Source: Cardiobacteriaceae bacterium
GTDB taxonomy: Bacteria; Pseudomonadota; Gammaproteobacteria; Cardiobacteriales; Cardiobacteriaceae
DNA length: 64,000 nt
NCBI GenBank assembly: GCA_017934275.1
Contig: JAGBJT010000042.1
Span: 1-64,000, forward strand
Reading direction: 5' to 3'
Under the pieces are notes generated by a model. It had not been told where the DNA came from and searched no databases. It worked only from the letters and a program-made list of their open reading frames with translations. A program made the translations under genes and the position numbers. Shown here piece by piece: positions 9,252-19,095 of this stretch. Position 1 is the stretch's first letter. Each line of letters opens with the position of its first letter.

Positions 9252-10634
9252 CTATTTTCTGCGTCTGCGACGACGGGGTTTGCGCATTTCTATTGTTTTT
9301 GATTTTTTATCTATTGGCAGAACTTGCTCTAATTCGTCTGTTGGTTGATTTTCTCCCAACTCATCAACATTTTCTAAAAAATCATGCCACCAATTCACAA
9401 GTTCTTCGGCTTTTTCTTCTCCTGCTTGCTGGCGCAGTTCTAAAAAGTCCATTGCCGCGCTAAACCGTTGTTGATAAAGCAAGGAATTTGCTTTTTTCGG
9501 TCGATTTTGTCCGATTTCTAAATGCGCTTGCAACACCCAAATATCGCGAATCATTGAGCGCAGTTGCACTGGGATACTGATAGTCTCCAATAAAGCCAGC
9601 ATCACGATATCGACTGATTCGTGCATTGCGCTATGCCAGTTAGCGTTATTTTTAGCCACACCCGTATATTGCAATTGATAGACACTCCAATAAAAAGCGG
9701 CTAAAACAAAGGCAATTGTTACGGGAAGACCTTCTTGCACCCGTTCATCGCTATTTATCAACGCTGAACAAATAAGCTTTTCGGCATATAGAGCTAACTG
9801 CTGGTTCGGGTGATGAAAAATCCGTTCAACATCAGGAAATAGCTCGGCAAACAAGCCGTATTTACGAAGCGCAATAAATGACTTTTCCCCGTAACCGCTC
9901 AAAAACAATTTTTCAATTTCAAAAAGCAGACGCGCTCTGGATACGGATTGCAATTGCTTTAAGGAAGATTTGATGGCATTTTCGGTATCTTTATCGAGTT
10001 CCATTCCTAATTTCGCAGCAATTCTTGCGGCTCGAAGCATTCTGACGGGATCTTCTTCGCAACGCTTTTCGGCTTGCCCGATAAAACGGATTATTCCCTG
10101 TTTCAAATCTGATACTGCATCTAAACAATCGATAAGTTCTTCGGTTTCTGGGTCGTAATAGAGTGAATTGATGGTGAAATCGCGGCGCAAAACATCATCT
10201 TCGAATGTGCCGTAATCGTTATCGCGAACTAATTGTCCCGTTTGGGTTACCACTCGCGAATTGTTTTTATACAGCTCTTTTTTTTCTAACCAGCTTATTC
10301 CGCTTGCCTGCATTTCGATGTTGCCATCGCGGCGGAAGGTTACGACTTCGAATAATTCGCGCCCCATAGTGATATGCACAATTTTGAAACGCTTACCGAT
10401 GATGCGACCGCTACGAAAAACCTTAACAATTTCCTCTGGTGTTGCATTGGTAACGATATCGACATCTTTTGGTTTTTCGCTGAAGAGACAATCGCGCAGG
10501 CAACCACCGACAAAATATGCTTGATAGCCGTACTGATGAAGTTTTTCGCAGATTTTTACCGCATTGTTACTGAAATTTGCGCGGTCAATGCCGTGTTCTT
10601 CTAATGAATAAATCCGTTTTTGCACAGTTTTCAA
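9252..10634 (-). CDS. pcnB: Poly(A) polymerase I
   Basis: This is an RNA 3'-polyadenylating nucleotidyltransferase (class II NTase), which tags RNAs for decay. The nucleotidyltransferase head is GYQAYFVGGCLRDCL followed by the catalytic DVDIVTNATPEE (DxD). The helical domain has RRDFTINSLYYD and EDPVRMLRAARIAAKLGM. The highly basic C-terminus (RKPRRRRRRK) is typical for PcnB and separates it from the CCA enzyme at 30221. The 460-residue length is normal. The frame begins with TTG (10634) or GTG (10625); there is no ATG near, so the exact start is uncertain. Confidence 0.93.
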   Translation of the reverse strand: MKTVQKRIYSLEEHGIDRANFSNNAVKICEKLHQYGYQAYFVGGCLRDCLFSEKPKDVDIVTNATPEEIVKVFRSGRIIGKRFKIVHITMGRELFEVVTFRRDGNIEMQASGISWLEKKELYKNNSRVVTQTGQLVRDNDYGTFEDDVLRRDFTINSLYYDPETEELIDCLDAVSDLKQGIIRFIGQAEKRCEEDPVRMLRAARIAAKLGMELDKDTENAIKSSLKQLQSVSRARLLFEIEKLFLSGYGEKSFIALRKYGLFAELFPDVERIFHHPNQQLALYAEKLICSALINSDERVQEGLPVTIAFVLAAFYWSVYQLQYTGVAKNNANWHSAMHESVDIVMLALLETISIPVQLRSMIRDIWVLQAHLEIGQNRPKKANSLLYQQRFSAAMDFLELRQQAGEEKAEELVNWWHDFLENVDELGENQPTDELEQVLPIDKKSKTIEMRKPRRRRRRK

Positions 10635-10716
10635 GTCCGTCGGACTCTCCTAAATACGAAATACGAGCATTTTTGTGAGCGGAATATTGGTTTTTCAACT
10701 TTTACATACAAAACTT

Positions 10717-12465
10717 TCAATAAACATCGCGGAGAAATCTTTTTTCGTTTTTGAGTTTTTCGAGATATTGCGCAGCTTGTTGCCCGTTCATTTGACCCTG
10801 TTCTTCGATGATTGATAAAAGTGCTGCTTCGACATCTTTTGCCATTTTGCTGGCATCACCGCAGATGTAGAAATACGCGCCTTGTTCGAGTTCGGTAAAT
10901 ATTTCAGAACCGCAAGTTTTTAATTTGTCCTGCACATAAATTTTTTCTGCTTGATCGCGAGAGAATGCAAGTTCTAAACGGTTTAGCACTCCGTTTTTCT
11001 GCCAATTTTCGAGTTCTTTCTGATAGATAAAGTCGTCTTCGCGTGTGCGGTCGCCGAAAAATAGCCAATTTTTTCCCGTATCGCCGCGCGCTTCCCGTTC
11101 TTGCATAAAACCGCGAAACGGTGCAATTCCCGTTCCTGGCCCAACCATAATCGCAGTTGCGGCTTGATTTTCAGGAATTTTGAAGTTCGGGTTATGCGAG
11201 AAAAACACGGGAATTTCCGCGCCAACTTCAATTTCAGCGAGCCAATTTGAAGCTACACCGTATTTTTTTTCACCGTCAATTCCATAAATAACCCGTCCGA
11301 CGGTAAGACTTACCAGATTTGGGCTAACTAAACCCGATGAAGAAATCGAATAAGCGCGGAATTTCAGCTCTGGCAAAACTGCGAGCAATTTATCGGCGGT
11401 AAAGGAAATATCGGCGAATTCGCGAATGAAATCGGCAGTTTCTTTACCGTAGATATATTTTTTCCAAGCATCAGATTTCGGTTTGGATTGCAGGCGTAGG
11501 AAGTTACCGTCTTCGGTGTTCTCTGCGATGTAGTCAAAAAATTCCTTTGACGGCGTTCTAATTTCGAATTTTTCCGCAAACAACTCGCCGATTTTTCGCT
11601 TCTCACCGTCAAATTCGACTTCTGTCTCCGCGCTGATTTTTGCCGCCTGACAGATTTTTTCGACCGCCGCGAGAGAATTTCGCGCTTTGATATTGAGTAT
11701 GTCGCCAGCGCGGTATTCCTCGTCGATGCCCGTTACATCAATATCAAGATGGATTATTTCCTTACTAGAACGCGCGCCCGACAAGCGAATACGGTTTTTG
11801 AGTTTTGCCGTAAATGGTTTATTTGCGCTGTATTTGTCATCATCTGCGGCAGTTTCGCTATCCGTCAAAGTTTTGATACCGCTTCCCGCGATTTTTTGCG
11901 CCTCAGGCAGGATTTTTCTTATCCATTCGGCGGAGATTTTTCGGCTGTCCCCGTCGATTTCCGTGCGTTCGAGAATTTTGTTTGCGCCTAATTCCGAGAG
12001 TTTTTCGTCGATGAGTTTTCCTGCGCGGCAGAAATGCGGATATTCGCGGTCGCCGAGCGCGAGCACTGCGTAATGCAAATTGCCGAGTTTTTCCGCTGAT
12101 TTTTCGATTTTTTTCCAGAAATAGTGGGCGTTATCGGGAAATTCTCCGTCGCCGTAAGTTGAAGTTACAACGAGCAGGCGGTCAATTTGCGAGAGTTTTT
12201 CGATTTTGGCGGAATTCATCGGCAAAACTTCTGCATAAAAACCGATTTTTTCCGCTTCCTGCGCAAGTTTTTTCGCGATTTTTTCGCTCGTACCCATTTG
12301 TGAGCCGTAAATGATGCTGATTGATTTTTTCTCTGCTTTATCCGCCGTCTGATTTTTTTCTTTATCACTAACCGTTTCGGATGCAGCAGCAATTCCAGCT
12401 TGATATCCAGAGAGCCAAATTTCCTGTTCTGCTGAAAAGAGCTTATTTTTTTCCTGTTGCGACAT
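10717..12465 (-). CDS. cysJ: CysJ-type NADPH diflavin reductase
   Basis: The 582-residue protein has the CysJ/cytochrome P450 reductase layout. An N-terminal leader typical of CysJ (AEQEIWLSGYQAGIAAAS) precedes an FMN flavodoxin domain (SIIYGSQMGTSEKIA near residue 50, then TSTYGDGEFPDNA and LALGDREYPHFCRAG). A connecting/FAD domain follows (RAYSISSS near 367, then GVASNWLA), then an NADPH domain (VGPGTGIAPFRGFMQER near 440, FFGDRTREDDFIY, YICGDASKMAKDVE) ending in an aromatic Tyr. CysJ normally feeds electrons to the sulfite reductase hemoprotein CysI, but no cysI is in this window. Instead the gene starts 15 bp after the gltB-like gene with its own AAGGA site, so it may serve that enzyme. 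Confidence 0.88.
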   Translation of the reverse strand: MSQQEKNKLFSAEQEIWLSGYQAGIAAASETVSDKEKNQTADKAEKKSISIIYGSQMGTSEKIAKKLAQEAEKIGFYAEVLPMNSAKIEKLSQIDRLLVVTSTYGDGEFPDNAHYFWKKIEKSAEKLGNLHYAVLALGDREYPHFCRAGKLIDEKLSELGANKILERTEIDGDSRKISAEWIRKILPEAQKIAGSGIKTLTDSETAADDDKYSANKPFTAKLKNRIRLSGARSSKEIIHLDIDVTGIDEEYRAGDILNIKARNSLAAVEKICQAAKISAETEVEFDGEKRKIGELFAEKFEIRTPSKEFFDYIAENTEDGNFLRLQSKPKSDAWKKYIYGKETADFIREFADISFTADKLLAVLPELKFRAYSISSSGLVSPNLVSLTVGRVIYGIDGEKKYGVASNWLAEIEVGAEIPVFFSHNPNFKIPENQAATAIMVGPGTGIAPFRGFMQEREARGDTGKNWLFFGDRTREDDFIYQKELENWQKNGVLNRLELAFSRDQAEKIYVQDKLKTCGSEIFTELEQGAYFYICGDASKMAKDVEAALLSIIEEQGQMNGQQAAQYLEKLKNEKRFLRDVY

Positions 12466-12480
12466 AACTTTTTCCTTGAC

Positions 12481-15400
12481 TTAAATCCTTTGCAAATAAC
12501 GAGACATTTTTCGAGCAAGCAGCCGTTCGATTGTTGGGAAATTTTTCCGTTCTTTTTCACAGATTGCTGCTGCAAACATTATCCAAGCGGCAGTTGCTTG
12601 CTCGCGGCGGTCGAAGTTTTCGCGCAAAACCAGGCTACGGCGAAAATCGTTTAGGCGTTGAAATGCGGCGATAGTGGCGAGTTCGCGTTCTTGATACTGT
12701 TCTAAAACAACTTCTATTTCATCTTGCAGCAAACGCAAAATTTCGCGGTCATCGTTCATAAAAATCTTTTGTAGCGCATTTTCTATTCGGTCTGCTCCGC
12801 GATTTTTGAGCACTTTTATCGCCATTTCACGGACAGCTGCACTGATGATGATTTTGTCGGCAAGCAAACTTGGAAACTCGTCTGGCACTGCACCTTCCGC
12901 CAAAAATTCACCTACCAATTGCCTGCGCATTTGCCGCATTAAATGAGCTGCAAAGGCGGCGGCAATTTCCGTTTTAAGCTCTGTCGTGTCGCTGATTTCA
13001 GCGATTTTCTGCGGTAGATGCCGTGCAATCCAAGCTTTTGGAATTAAGCAATAGAAGTTTTCTTTTTCTTCGGCGAAGTTTTCGATGATTTTTATTGCTT
13101 TGTCTGAATGCGTGTAGCGCGCGTGGCGCAGAAGTATTTCCCGTAAAACTTCCGACATTGCCGCATCAAGTTCGTTTTTACCGTCCAAGCGGATTTTTTC
13201 GAGTTCTTTGGCGACGGTTATTTCTTCTTTTGCGTATTGAAAAGCGACACCGCCTGTCATTCCCGCGCCGAAGTTTTTACCGTATCCCCCAAGATTTACG
13301 ACACAACCTGCGGTCATATATTCGCAAGCAAAATCGCCGACACCTTCCACAATCGCAACTAATCCGCTATTTCGTACGGCAAAACGGTCGCCAGCAGCAC
13401 CCGCAATAAACATTTCACCGCCAGTTGCGCCAAATCCCGCGAAATTACCGACTAGCACACGCTCTGCAATGTCATCGTCTATAAAAATCGCGATTTTTCC
13501 GCCGCAGATTGATTTCCCGACACCATCATTAGCAACCCCCGTGTGCTCCAAAAACATTCCTGAATTGCAAAACGCACCGTAGCTCTGCCCTGCACTGCCG
13601 CTGGTTGTTATTTTTATTGCGTCTTCGTTGAGCACAAATCGAAAATCGCCTTTCTGCCCAGTTCTAGCTACTTTTAACACTTGCGCACTGCGGTGATGTT
13701 TTTCGTAATTCAAAAATTTTTCTAATTTGACCGCAATCCGTCCGCCGAAACTCTTCACACGGTTATCTATTTTTCCTGCCTCAAATTGAAAATTTTTCCC
13801 TTGCGAGCAAGCAATTAAAAACTGATCCCAGATTTTTTCGTCCAAGCTGTAATCGGCATTAAGAGTTTGTGCGCAATAGTTTTTGCTAACGGAAAAATCA
13901 CTCAAAAATTCCGCAAGACGGAAATTTCCCCGCAAATTTCGATGCTTGATGAGATGCAACAAATCCGCTCTACCGCGAATTTCTCGCAAACTACGAAAAC
14001 CAAGCGCGGCAAGAATTTCTCGCACTTCACAAGCTAAATTCAAAAAATAATGAGCAAGTGCCCGCGGATCGCCGTCAAAAGCTTCGTGTGGTGTGGTAAT
14101 TCCGACGGGGCATTTCAGATTGCAGTTCTTTGCCATCACGCATTTGAGCATCATCAAAGCGGTTGTTCCAAACTCGAATTCATCTGCGCCAAGCATTGCG
14201 GTTTTGATGATGTCAGATGCGGTTTGATGTGCATTGGAAGCACGAATGCGCACCTTTTCGCGCAAATTGTTTTTCACTAATGCTTGATGCACTTCACTAA
14301 TCGCTAGTTCCGCGGCGCGTCCTGCATATTTCAAACTTGTTACCGCGGCAGCTCCCGTGCCGCCAGTATTTCCCGCGATATTTACCGTATCCGCTCCCGC
14401 TTTCACTACTCCCACCGCGATTGTGCCGATACCTACCGTAGAAACCAATTTCACCGCAACCCGTTTTCCTGCTGCTTTGCAGTCATGGATAAGTTGCGCT
14501 AAATCTTCGATTGAATAAGTGTCGTGATGCGGTGGCGGTGAAACTAGTTCTATACCTGGTGTTGCACCGCGAGCGGCGGCTATTTCTACCGTAACTTTGC
14601 CAGCTGGCAGCTGTCCGCCCTCACCAGGTTTTGCGCCCTGTGCGATTTTGATTTCTAATTCTTCCAAGTTCGGATCGGCGAGATAAGCCGCCCATACACC
14701 AAATCGACCAGAGGCAATTTGCTTAATTTTGCTTGCCCGAATAGTTCCAAAGCGGCGCGAACTTTCCCCGCCCTCACCGCAATTTGAAAGCCCGCCGACC
14801 ATATTTATTCCCATCGCCACCGCAATATGAGCTTTTTCTAACAGTGCGCCTTGGCTCATCGCGCCAGTTGCGAATTTTTTCGTGATTTCTGATGCTCCTT
14901 CCACTTGATTTATCGGTAGAGAGGCAGGAGCCGCGCGCAAATTACGGCAGAAATTACGGGCTATTTCATCTTGCGGATTGATGCGAATTTCTCCGTGCTG
15001 CGATTTTTCGATTTCTAGCGCGAATTTTTCCTGCAATGCCGCAATCAAATTTTCCACTTGCAATACATCTGCAAGCTGTAAATAAACCGCGTCCTCACAA
15101 TGTTTAACGCTCAATCCGCGCACAAAAATTGCTTTATCCGTCGGTAGATAAATTCGATTAAGAACAGTGAGAAATTCATCTCTGCCGCGGCAGGAAGAAA
15201 AATCGAAGGGAAAAGAGAGCAAATCACGCAGAGCTGACGGTTTTTCCGCGCGAATTTCTGCCATTTCCGCGCTGAATTTGCGGTAAGCCGCGGATATTTG
15301 ATGTTTATTGATGATTTCCGCTGATTTCGGCTGAAAAGAATCTTGTAAATATTCATCATCCTGCGGCAGCAGATGCAGGATTTCCGCTTCATCTGAAAGA

Positions 15401-17799
15401 TTTTGTTTATCAACTTCACGGGTCATCGCCGCAAAATTGGCAACTGCCACTGCACCAAAACTGTGCGCGATTTTTGTCTCCCTGCGCTCTTTGAATAATC
15501 CAAGATTGGCAAGTTCCGTGTGTTTATCCGTCCAACTTTCGCGATGAATACGCGCAATTTCCACAAAATCCACACCGCCAATGGCAGAGCGGATATTCGG
15601 GAAAATTTTGGCAAGCATTTCATCTTCGGTATCTAAAAAATTCGCTTCAAAAAATTCACCACCGATGTAGCTTGCAAGCGTGCAAACACCAAACTTCGCC
15701 ATTGTTTTGAGCAGCATTTTTTCCAGTGCTCGACGGTAATTTGCTAAATATTTCTGATATTTACCGATATCCCCATCCGCCAACTCGCGCGCTCTGTGCA
15801 TCACCGAATAAGGAAGAATTGCACTAGCACCAAGTGATAAAAGCAGCGCAAAATCTTGACTACTCACGGCTTCCGTTGTTGCCGCAATCAGCGAACATTT
15901 CTCCCGCAAGCCATTTCGAATTAAGGCTTGATTTAGCGCAGCAATTACTAATACGGGAGAAATTCGCGCCTGATCGTGTGCTTGCGTCGATGTTTTAGAA
16001 ATTTCCAAATCATCAAAAATCACAATCTCCGCGCCAGATTTGACCGCATTAACCGCTTTATCCGCGATGTCGTCGAGTGCTTGGCGCAAGTTTTCGGCAT
16101 TGATTTCATCATTCTTATCAACGGTAAAAACGCTCTCGAAACAAGCAATTTTTGTTTTTCCTTGCGCTGCACGCTCTTTTATTTGCTCGAATGCACGCTG
16201 AAACAGAAGCGGTGATTGAAGACGAATTAAGGGATAAACCGCGTCAAACTTCGCACCGAGCCAACCCGTCAAACTCATCGCCTGTCCTTCTCTGATGCTA
16301 TCTAGCGGTGGATTGGTAACTTGCGCGAATTTCTGACTGAAATAGCGCGACATTCCCGCCTCATCTGGATTTAAGGGATTGATTGCCGCACCGTATCCCA
16401 TTGCCGACAATCGCTCCGCGGCGCATTCCAACATCGGATCAAGAAAAAAGCGCAAACTATCCGCATTCAGTCTCGCACGAGATAAGGAAATATCCGCGGT
16501 AAAGATGCGCTCTTCGGAGAAATTTTTCAGTTCATAACTTTGTTCGGCAAGCTTTAAGGCGAAGTTTTCACGCTCTGCCGCACGCGCAAGCACTTCTGCA
16601 TTAGTTGTAATCCGCCCCGTTTCACGGTCGAAAACAATCATTTCACCTGCCGCAATCCGTCCTAATTTGCGCAGCTTTTCAGCTTGAAAATCGCTTTGTC
16701 CGCTTTCCGAAAACACCGCAAAAAAATTGTCGGTTTCAACCGTGCGAAGCGGGCGAAGACCAAGTCGGTCAAGGCGCGCGGCAATTTTTTTACCGTCAGA
16801 AAAAATCACTGCCGCAGGACCGTCGTTTTTTTCTGAGTATTGCTCGTTGTAGTTAAGAAAAGCGCGCGCAACATCGGATAAATCCGAAGAATGCTCAAAT
16901 GCTGGCGGCATCAGGGCAAGAACTATTTCTTCTATCGTTTTTTCAGCACGAAATACCTTTTCCTGCAAGAGTTTTTGCGCAAGAGAAAAATCAAAACGCG
17001 CGGAATCCGACATCTCCGCTGGAAAAGTTAAGTTTTCTCCACGGGAGCAGCTTTGTGCAATTTCAGCAAGACGATTTTTTCTATCGGTATTTATTTCACC
17101 GTTATGCGCCAAAAAGCGAAACGGTTGGGCATAGAAAGGATTAGGCTCGGTATTAGTCGAAAAACGAGTGTGAAAATAAAAAAGCGAAACAGCGAAATGC
17201 GGGTCGGCAAAATCGCTGAAATACGGCAAAACTTCCCAGGAATTCAAACGACCTTTAAGCACCATCTTGCGCGCACAAAACGATAAACAATAAATATCCT
17301 TGCACTGCAAGCGGTCAAATTGCAAAACTATTGAAGTAAGCAGTTCTTCAAACTCCGCCTCGTTTTGAATCTGCTTCGGACGACGCACAAAAAATTGCCA
17401 AATCGGCAGTTGTGCCGCACAAGACGCTTGATTCAAAACCGTTTCATCAGTTGGCACAAGGCGCTCAAAAAATATCGCTAAATCTGATGCAGAAAGAAAA
17501 TCACGGATAAATTGCAAAGCCGCATCTTGTTTGCTTACATCTTGCGGAATAAAAAAATTACCGACGGCAAATTCGCCCAAATTCAAGCTCTCGCCCGTAA
17601 TTTCCGAAAAAAACGCAAGCGGTAAATCAACACAAACTCCCGCACCATCGCCTGTGCCTTCTGCATTAAATCCACCGCGGTGCGGCACACGCTCCAACGC
17701 TTCTTTCCCGTAATCCAGAATTTTTCGTCCCTGTCGCGAATGTTTTTCAACGATAAAACCAACACCGCAACTGGATTTTTCTTCTGCCTGCAAATTCAT
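12481..17799 (-). CDS. gltB: Long glutamate synthase-type protein (GltB-like, 1772 residues)
   Basis: This is a GltB-like large subunit. A type II glutaminase domain has its nucleophile Cys11 after a short propeptide (SSCGVGF) and the motifs RFSTNTEPNPFYAQPFRFLAHNGEINT. A central domain follows, then an FMN synthase domain from about residue 958 (ATGAMSQGALLEKAH, GAKPGEGGQLPAGKV, SPPPHHDTYSIEDLAQL). The iron-sulfur motif is C1220-x5-C1226-x3-C1230, one residue shorter in the second gap than the usual x4. A GXGXG beta-helix domain follows to about 1530. Ordinary GltB is ~1500 residues; this one carries about 180 extra helical residues at the end. No gltD follows; a CysJ-type diflavin reductase does. 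Glutamate synthesis is likely, but the variant motif, extension and partner leave its true reaction open. Confidence 0.85.
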   Translation of the reverse strand: MNLQAEEKSSCGVGFIVEKHSRQGRKILDYGKEALERVPHRGGFNAEGTGDGAGVCVDLPLAFFSEITGESLNLGEFAVGNFFIPQDVSKQDAALQFIRDFLSASDLAIFFERLVPTDETVLNQASCAAQLPIWQFFVRRPKQIQNEAEFEELLTSIVLQFDRLQCKDIYCLSFCARKMVLKGRLNSWEVLPYFSDFADPHFAVSLFYFHTRFSTNTEPNPFYAQPFRFLAHNGEINTDRKNRLAEIAQSCSRGENLTFPAEMSDSARFDFSLAQKLLQEKVFRAEKTIEEIVLALMPPAFEHSSDLSDVARAFLNYNEQYSEKNDGPAAVIFSDGKKIAARLDRLGLRPLRTVETDNFFAVFSESGQSDFQAEKLRKLGRIAAGEMIVFDRETGRITTNAEVLARAAERENFALKLAEQSYELKNFSEERIFTADISLSRARLNADSLRFFLDPMLECAAERLSAMGYGAAINPLNPDEAGMSRYFSQKFAQVTNPPLDSIREGQAMSLTGWLGAKFDAVYPLIRLQSPLLFQRAFEQIKERAAQGKTKIACFESVFTVDKNDEINAENLRQALDDIADKAVNAVKSGAEIVIFDDLEISKTSTQAHDQARISPVLVIAALNQALIRNGLREKCSLIAATTEAVSSQDFALLLSLGASAILPYSVMHRARELADGDIGKYQKYLANYRRALEKMLLKTMAKFGVCTLASYIGGEFFEANFLDTEDEMLAKIFPNIRSAIGGVDFVEIARIHRESWTDKHTELANLGLFKERRETKIAHSFGAVAVANFAAMTREVDKQNLSDEAEILHLLPQDDEYLQDSFQPKSAEIINKHQISAAYRKFSAEMAEIRAEKPSALRDLLSFPFDFSSCRGRDEFLTVLNRIYLPTDKAIFVRGLSVKHCEDAVYLQLADVLQVENLIAALQEKFALEIEKSQHGEIRINPQDEIARNFCRNLRAAPASLPINQVEGASEITKKFATGAMSQGALLEKAHIAVAMGINMVGGLSNCGEGGESSRRFGTIRASKIKQIASGRFGVWAAYLADPNLEELEIKIAQGAKPGEGGQLPAGKVTVEIAAARGATPGIELVSPPPHHDTYSIEDLAQLIHDCKAAGKRVAVKLVSTVGIGTIAVGVVKAGADTVNIAGNTGGTGAAAVTSLKYAGRAAELAISEVHQALVKNNLREKVRIRASNAHQTASDIIKTAMLGADEFEFGTTALMMLKCVMAKNCNLKCPVGITTPHEAFDGDPRALAHYFLNLACEVREILAALGFRSLREIRGRADLLHLIKHRNLRGNFRLAEFLSDFSVSKNYCAQTLNADYSLDEKIWDQFLIACSQGKNFQFEAGKIDNRVKSFGGRIAVKLEKFLNYEKHHRSAQVLKVARTGQKGDFRFVLNEDAIKITTSGSAGQSYGAFCNSGMFLEHTGVANDGVGKSICGGKIAIFIDDDIAERVLVGNFAGFGATGGEMFIAGAAGDRFAVRNSGLVAIVEGVGDFACEYMTAGCVVNLGGYGKNFGAGMTGGVAFQYAKEEITVAKELEKIRLDGKNELDAAMSEVLREILLRHARYTHSDKAIKIIENFAEEKENFYCLIPKAWIARHLPQKIAEISDTTELKTEIAAAFAAHLMRQMRRQLVGEFLAEGAVPDEFPSLLADKIIISAAVREMAIKVLKNRGADRIENALQKIFMNDDREILRLLQDEIEVVLEQYQERELATIAAFQRLNDFRRSLVLRENFDRREQATAAWIMFAAAICEKERKNFPTIERLLARKMSRYLQRI

Positions 17800-17849
17800 A
17801 TCTACTCCTTAAATCGATAACACGCGCCCAAAAACGAGCAAGGAGCAGA

Positions 17850-17878
17850 TTTATATGCACATAAAAGGCGCAAGTTAA
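17850..17878 (-). promoter_or_regulatory. Probable gltB promoter
   Basis: On the minus strand TTAACT (complement of 17873-17878), a 17-bp spacer and TATAAA (complement of 17850-17855) form a plausible sigma70 promoter, with 4 of 6 and 5 of 6 consensus positions. It lies about 50 bp before the gltB start. Confidence 0.5.
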
Positions 17879-18032
17879 GCAAGAGGAATAGAAAAAAACG
17901 CCCAAATTGGCGCAAAGCTGCACCGTTTGAAGGCAGTTGAACTTAGTTTTTCGAAATGGCTACTAGATGTATGAAGAACAAATACAGTTGAACGACAAAA
18001 CTCTGTTTTTTAGTGGTAAAAATTAACTTTTT

Positions 18033-18047
18033 TGATAATTATTCCCG
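18033..18047 (+). promoter_or_regulatory. Possible Fur-box-like site before the iron-uptake operon
   Basis: TGATAAT, one base, then ATTCCCG matches the 7-1-7 Fur pattern (TGATAAT-n-ATTATCA) perfectly on the left half and at 4 of 7 on the right. It lies 60-75 bp before the binding-protein ATG, a plausible operator position for an iron-repressed TonB operon. The right half is poor, so this is weak evidence. Confidence 0.3.
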
Positions 18048-18108
18048 TCTCCAAATAAGAAATATTATTATTAAGAATATTTTTATCCATCTAATTAGGA
18101 ACATTTCT

Positions 18109-19029
18109 ATGCGTTTATCAGCTTTATTTCTTGGAATTTTCACCGCTTTTACCGTATTCAACGCCGCTGCATTCGAAGTTCAAACCAAAAAAGGTGCAGT
18201 GGAAATTAAAGAAACTCCCAAAAAAGCAGCCGTTCTTGATGTCGGTGTTTTAGATAACCTCGCCGCACTTGAAGTCGAAGCCGCAGCTACTCCAGACAAA
18301 CTTCGCCCTGATTTCGTAGCCAGCGCGCATAAAAACGCTAAAACCTTCGGCTCAATGCGCGAAATTGATTTTGCAAAAATCGCTAATGTCGAACCAGATC
18401 TCATCATCGTCTCTGGAAGAAGCGCACAAAATTTCGATGAAGCCGCAAAAATCGCGCAAACCATCGATTTATCAATAGAAGGCGACAGCTTCGATGCAAC
18501 CTTAAACCGCCTTGCTACTCTCGGAAAAATCTTCGGTAAAGAAGATAAAGCCACGGAAATCACCGCCCACATCAATAAGTTGTTTGATGAAACCAAAACC
18601 GCCGCCCAAGGCAAAACTGGCAAAGCTTTAATCATTCTTGCTAACGACGGAAAACTCTCACTCTTCGGCAAAGAATCGCGTCTTGGCTGGATAGAAAAAC
18701 TCGGATTTGAACTAATCGACAAAGAAGCAGACAAAACCGCAGACGGCAAACCAGCTCGCAATCACGGCGGAACTAAATCAATCGATGCGGAATTTATTAA
18801 AAACGCTGATGCCGACTGGATTTTCGTTGTCGATAGAGCAAAAGCTATCGGTCAAAAAGACGCAAGCAGCGCCGAAGACACTCTCGCCAAAGCTGGAATT
18901 GCTGAAACAAAAGCCGCAAAAAATAATCGCCTGATTTACCTCTCTCCCGCTGAAATTTATATCGACTTCGGCGGAATAATCGCACTCGAACACACCTTAA
19001 ATGAACTTAAAGAAGCCTTTTCAAAATAA
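18109..19029 (+). CDS. Periplasmic iron-siderophore (catecholate-type) binding protein
   Basis: From ATG 18109 (AGGA site at 18097-18100) the 306-residue product has a signal peptide MRLSALFLGIFTAFTVFNAAA. A class III periplasmic binding fold follows, similar to CeuE/FatB/FetB-type proteins: ETPKKAAVLDVGVLDNLAALEVE, FGSMREIDFAKIANVEPDLIIVSGR, GWIEKLGFELIDKEAD, IKNADADWIFVVDRAKAIG and IYLSPAEIYIDFGG. It should deliver a ferric chelate or heme to an inner-membrane ABC transporter, but no permease or ATPase is next to it. It heads a cluster with exbB, exbD and tonB, which supports iron uptake. The exact ligand is unknown. Confidence 0.85.
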   Translation: MRLSALFLGIFTAFTVFNAAAFEVQTKKGAVEIKETPKKAAVLDVGVLDNLAALEVEAAATPDKLRPDFVASAHKNAKTFGSMREIDFAKIANVEPDLIIVSGRSAQNFDEAAKIAQTIDLSIEGDSFDATLNRLATLGKIFGKEDKATEITAHINKLFDETKTAAQGKTGKALIILANDGKLSLFGKESRLGWIEKLGFELIDKEADKTADGKPARNHGGTKSIDAEFIKNADADWIFVVDRAKAIGQKDASSAEDTLAKAGIAETKAAKNNRLIYLSPAEIYIDFGGIIALEHTLNELKEAFSK

Positions 19030-19095
19030 CTGGTAAGCAATAAAAACAAAGCAGCTAACAACCACCAAACTATTGATTTTTTAAGGAAATATCCA

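Larger units (their letters stand above)
17802..18108. other. Intergenic region between gltB and the iron-binding protein gene
   Basis: Two divergent genes face away from this 307-bp stretch. It holds the gltB Shine-Dalgarno (AAGGAG on the minus strand, complement within 17806-17813), a probable gltB promoter at 17850-17878 and, on the other side, an AT-rich segment with a partial Fur-box-like TGATAAT at 18033-18039. I see no RNA gene or further reading frame in it. Confidence 0.6.
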
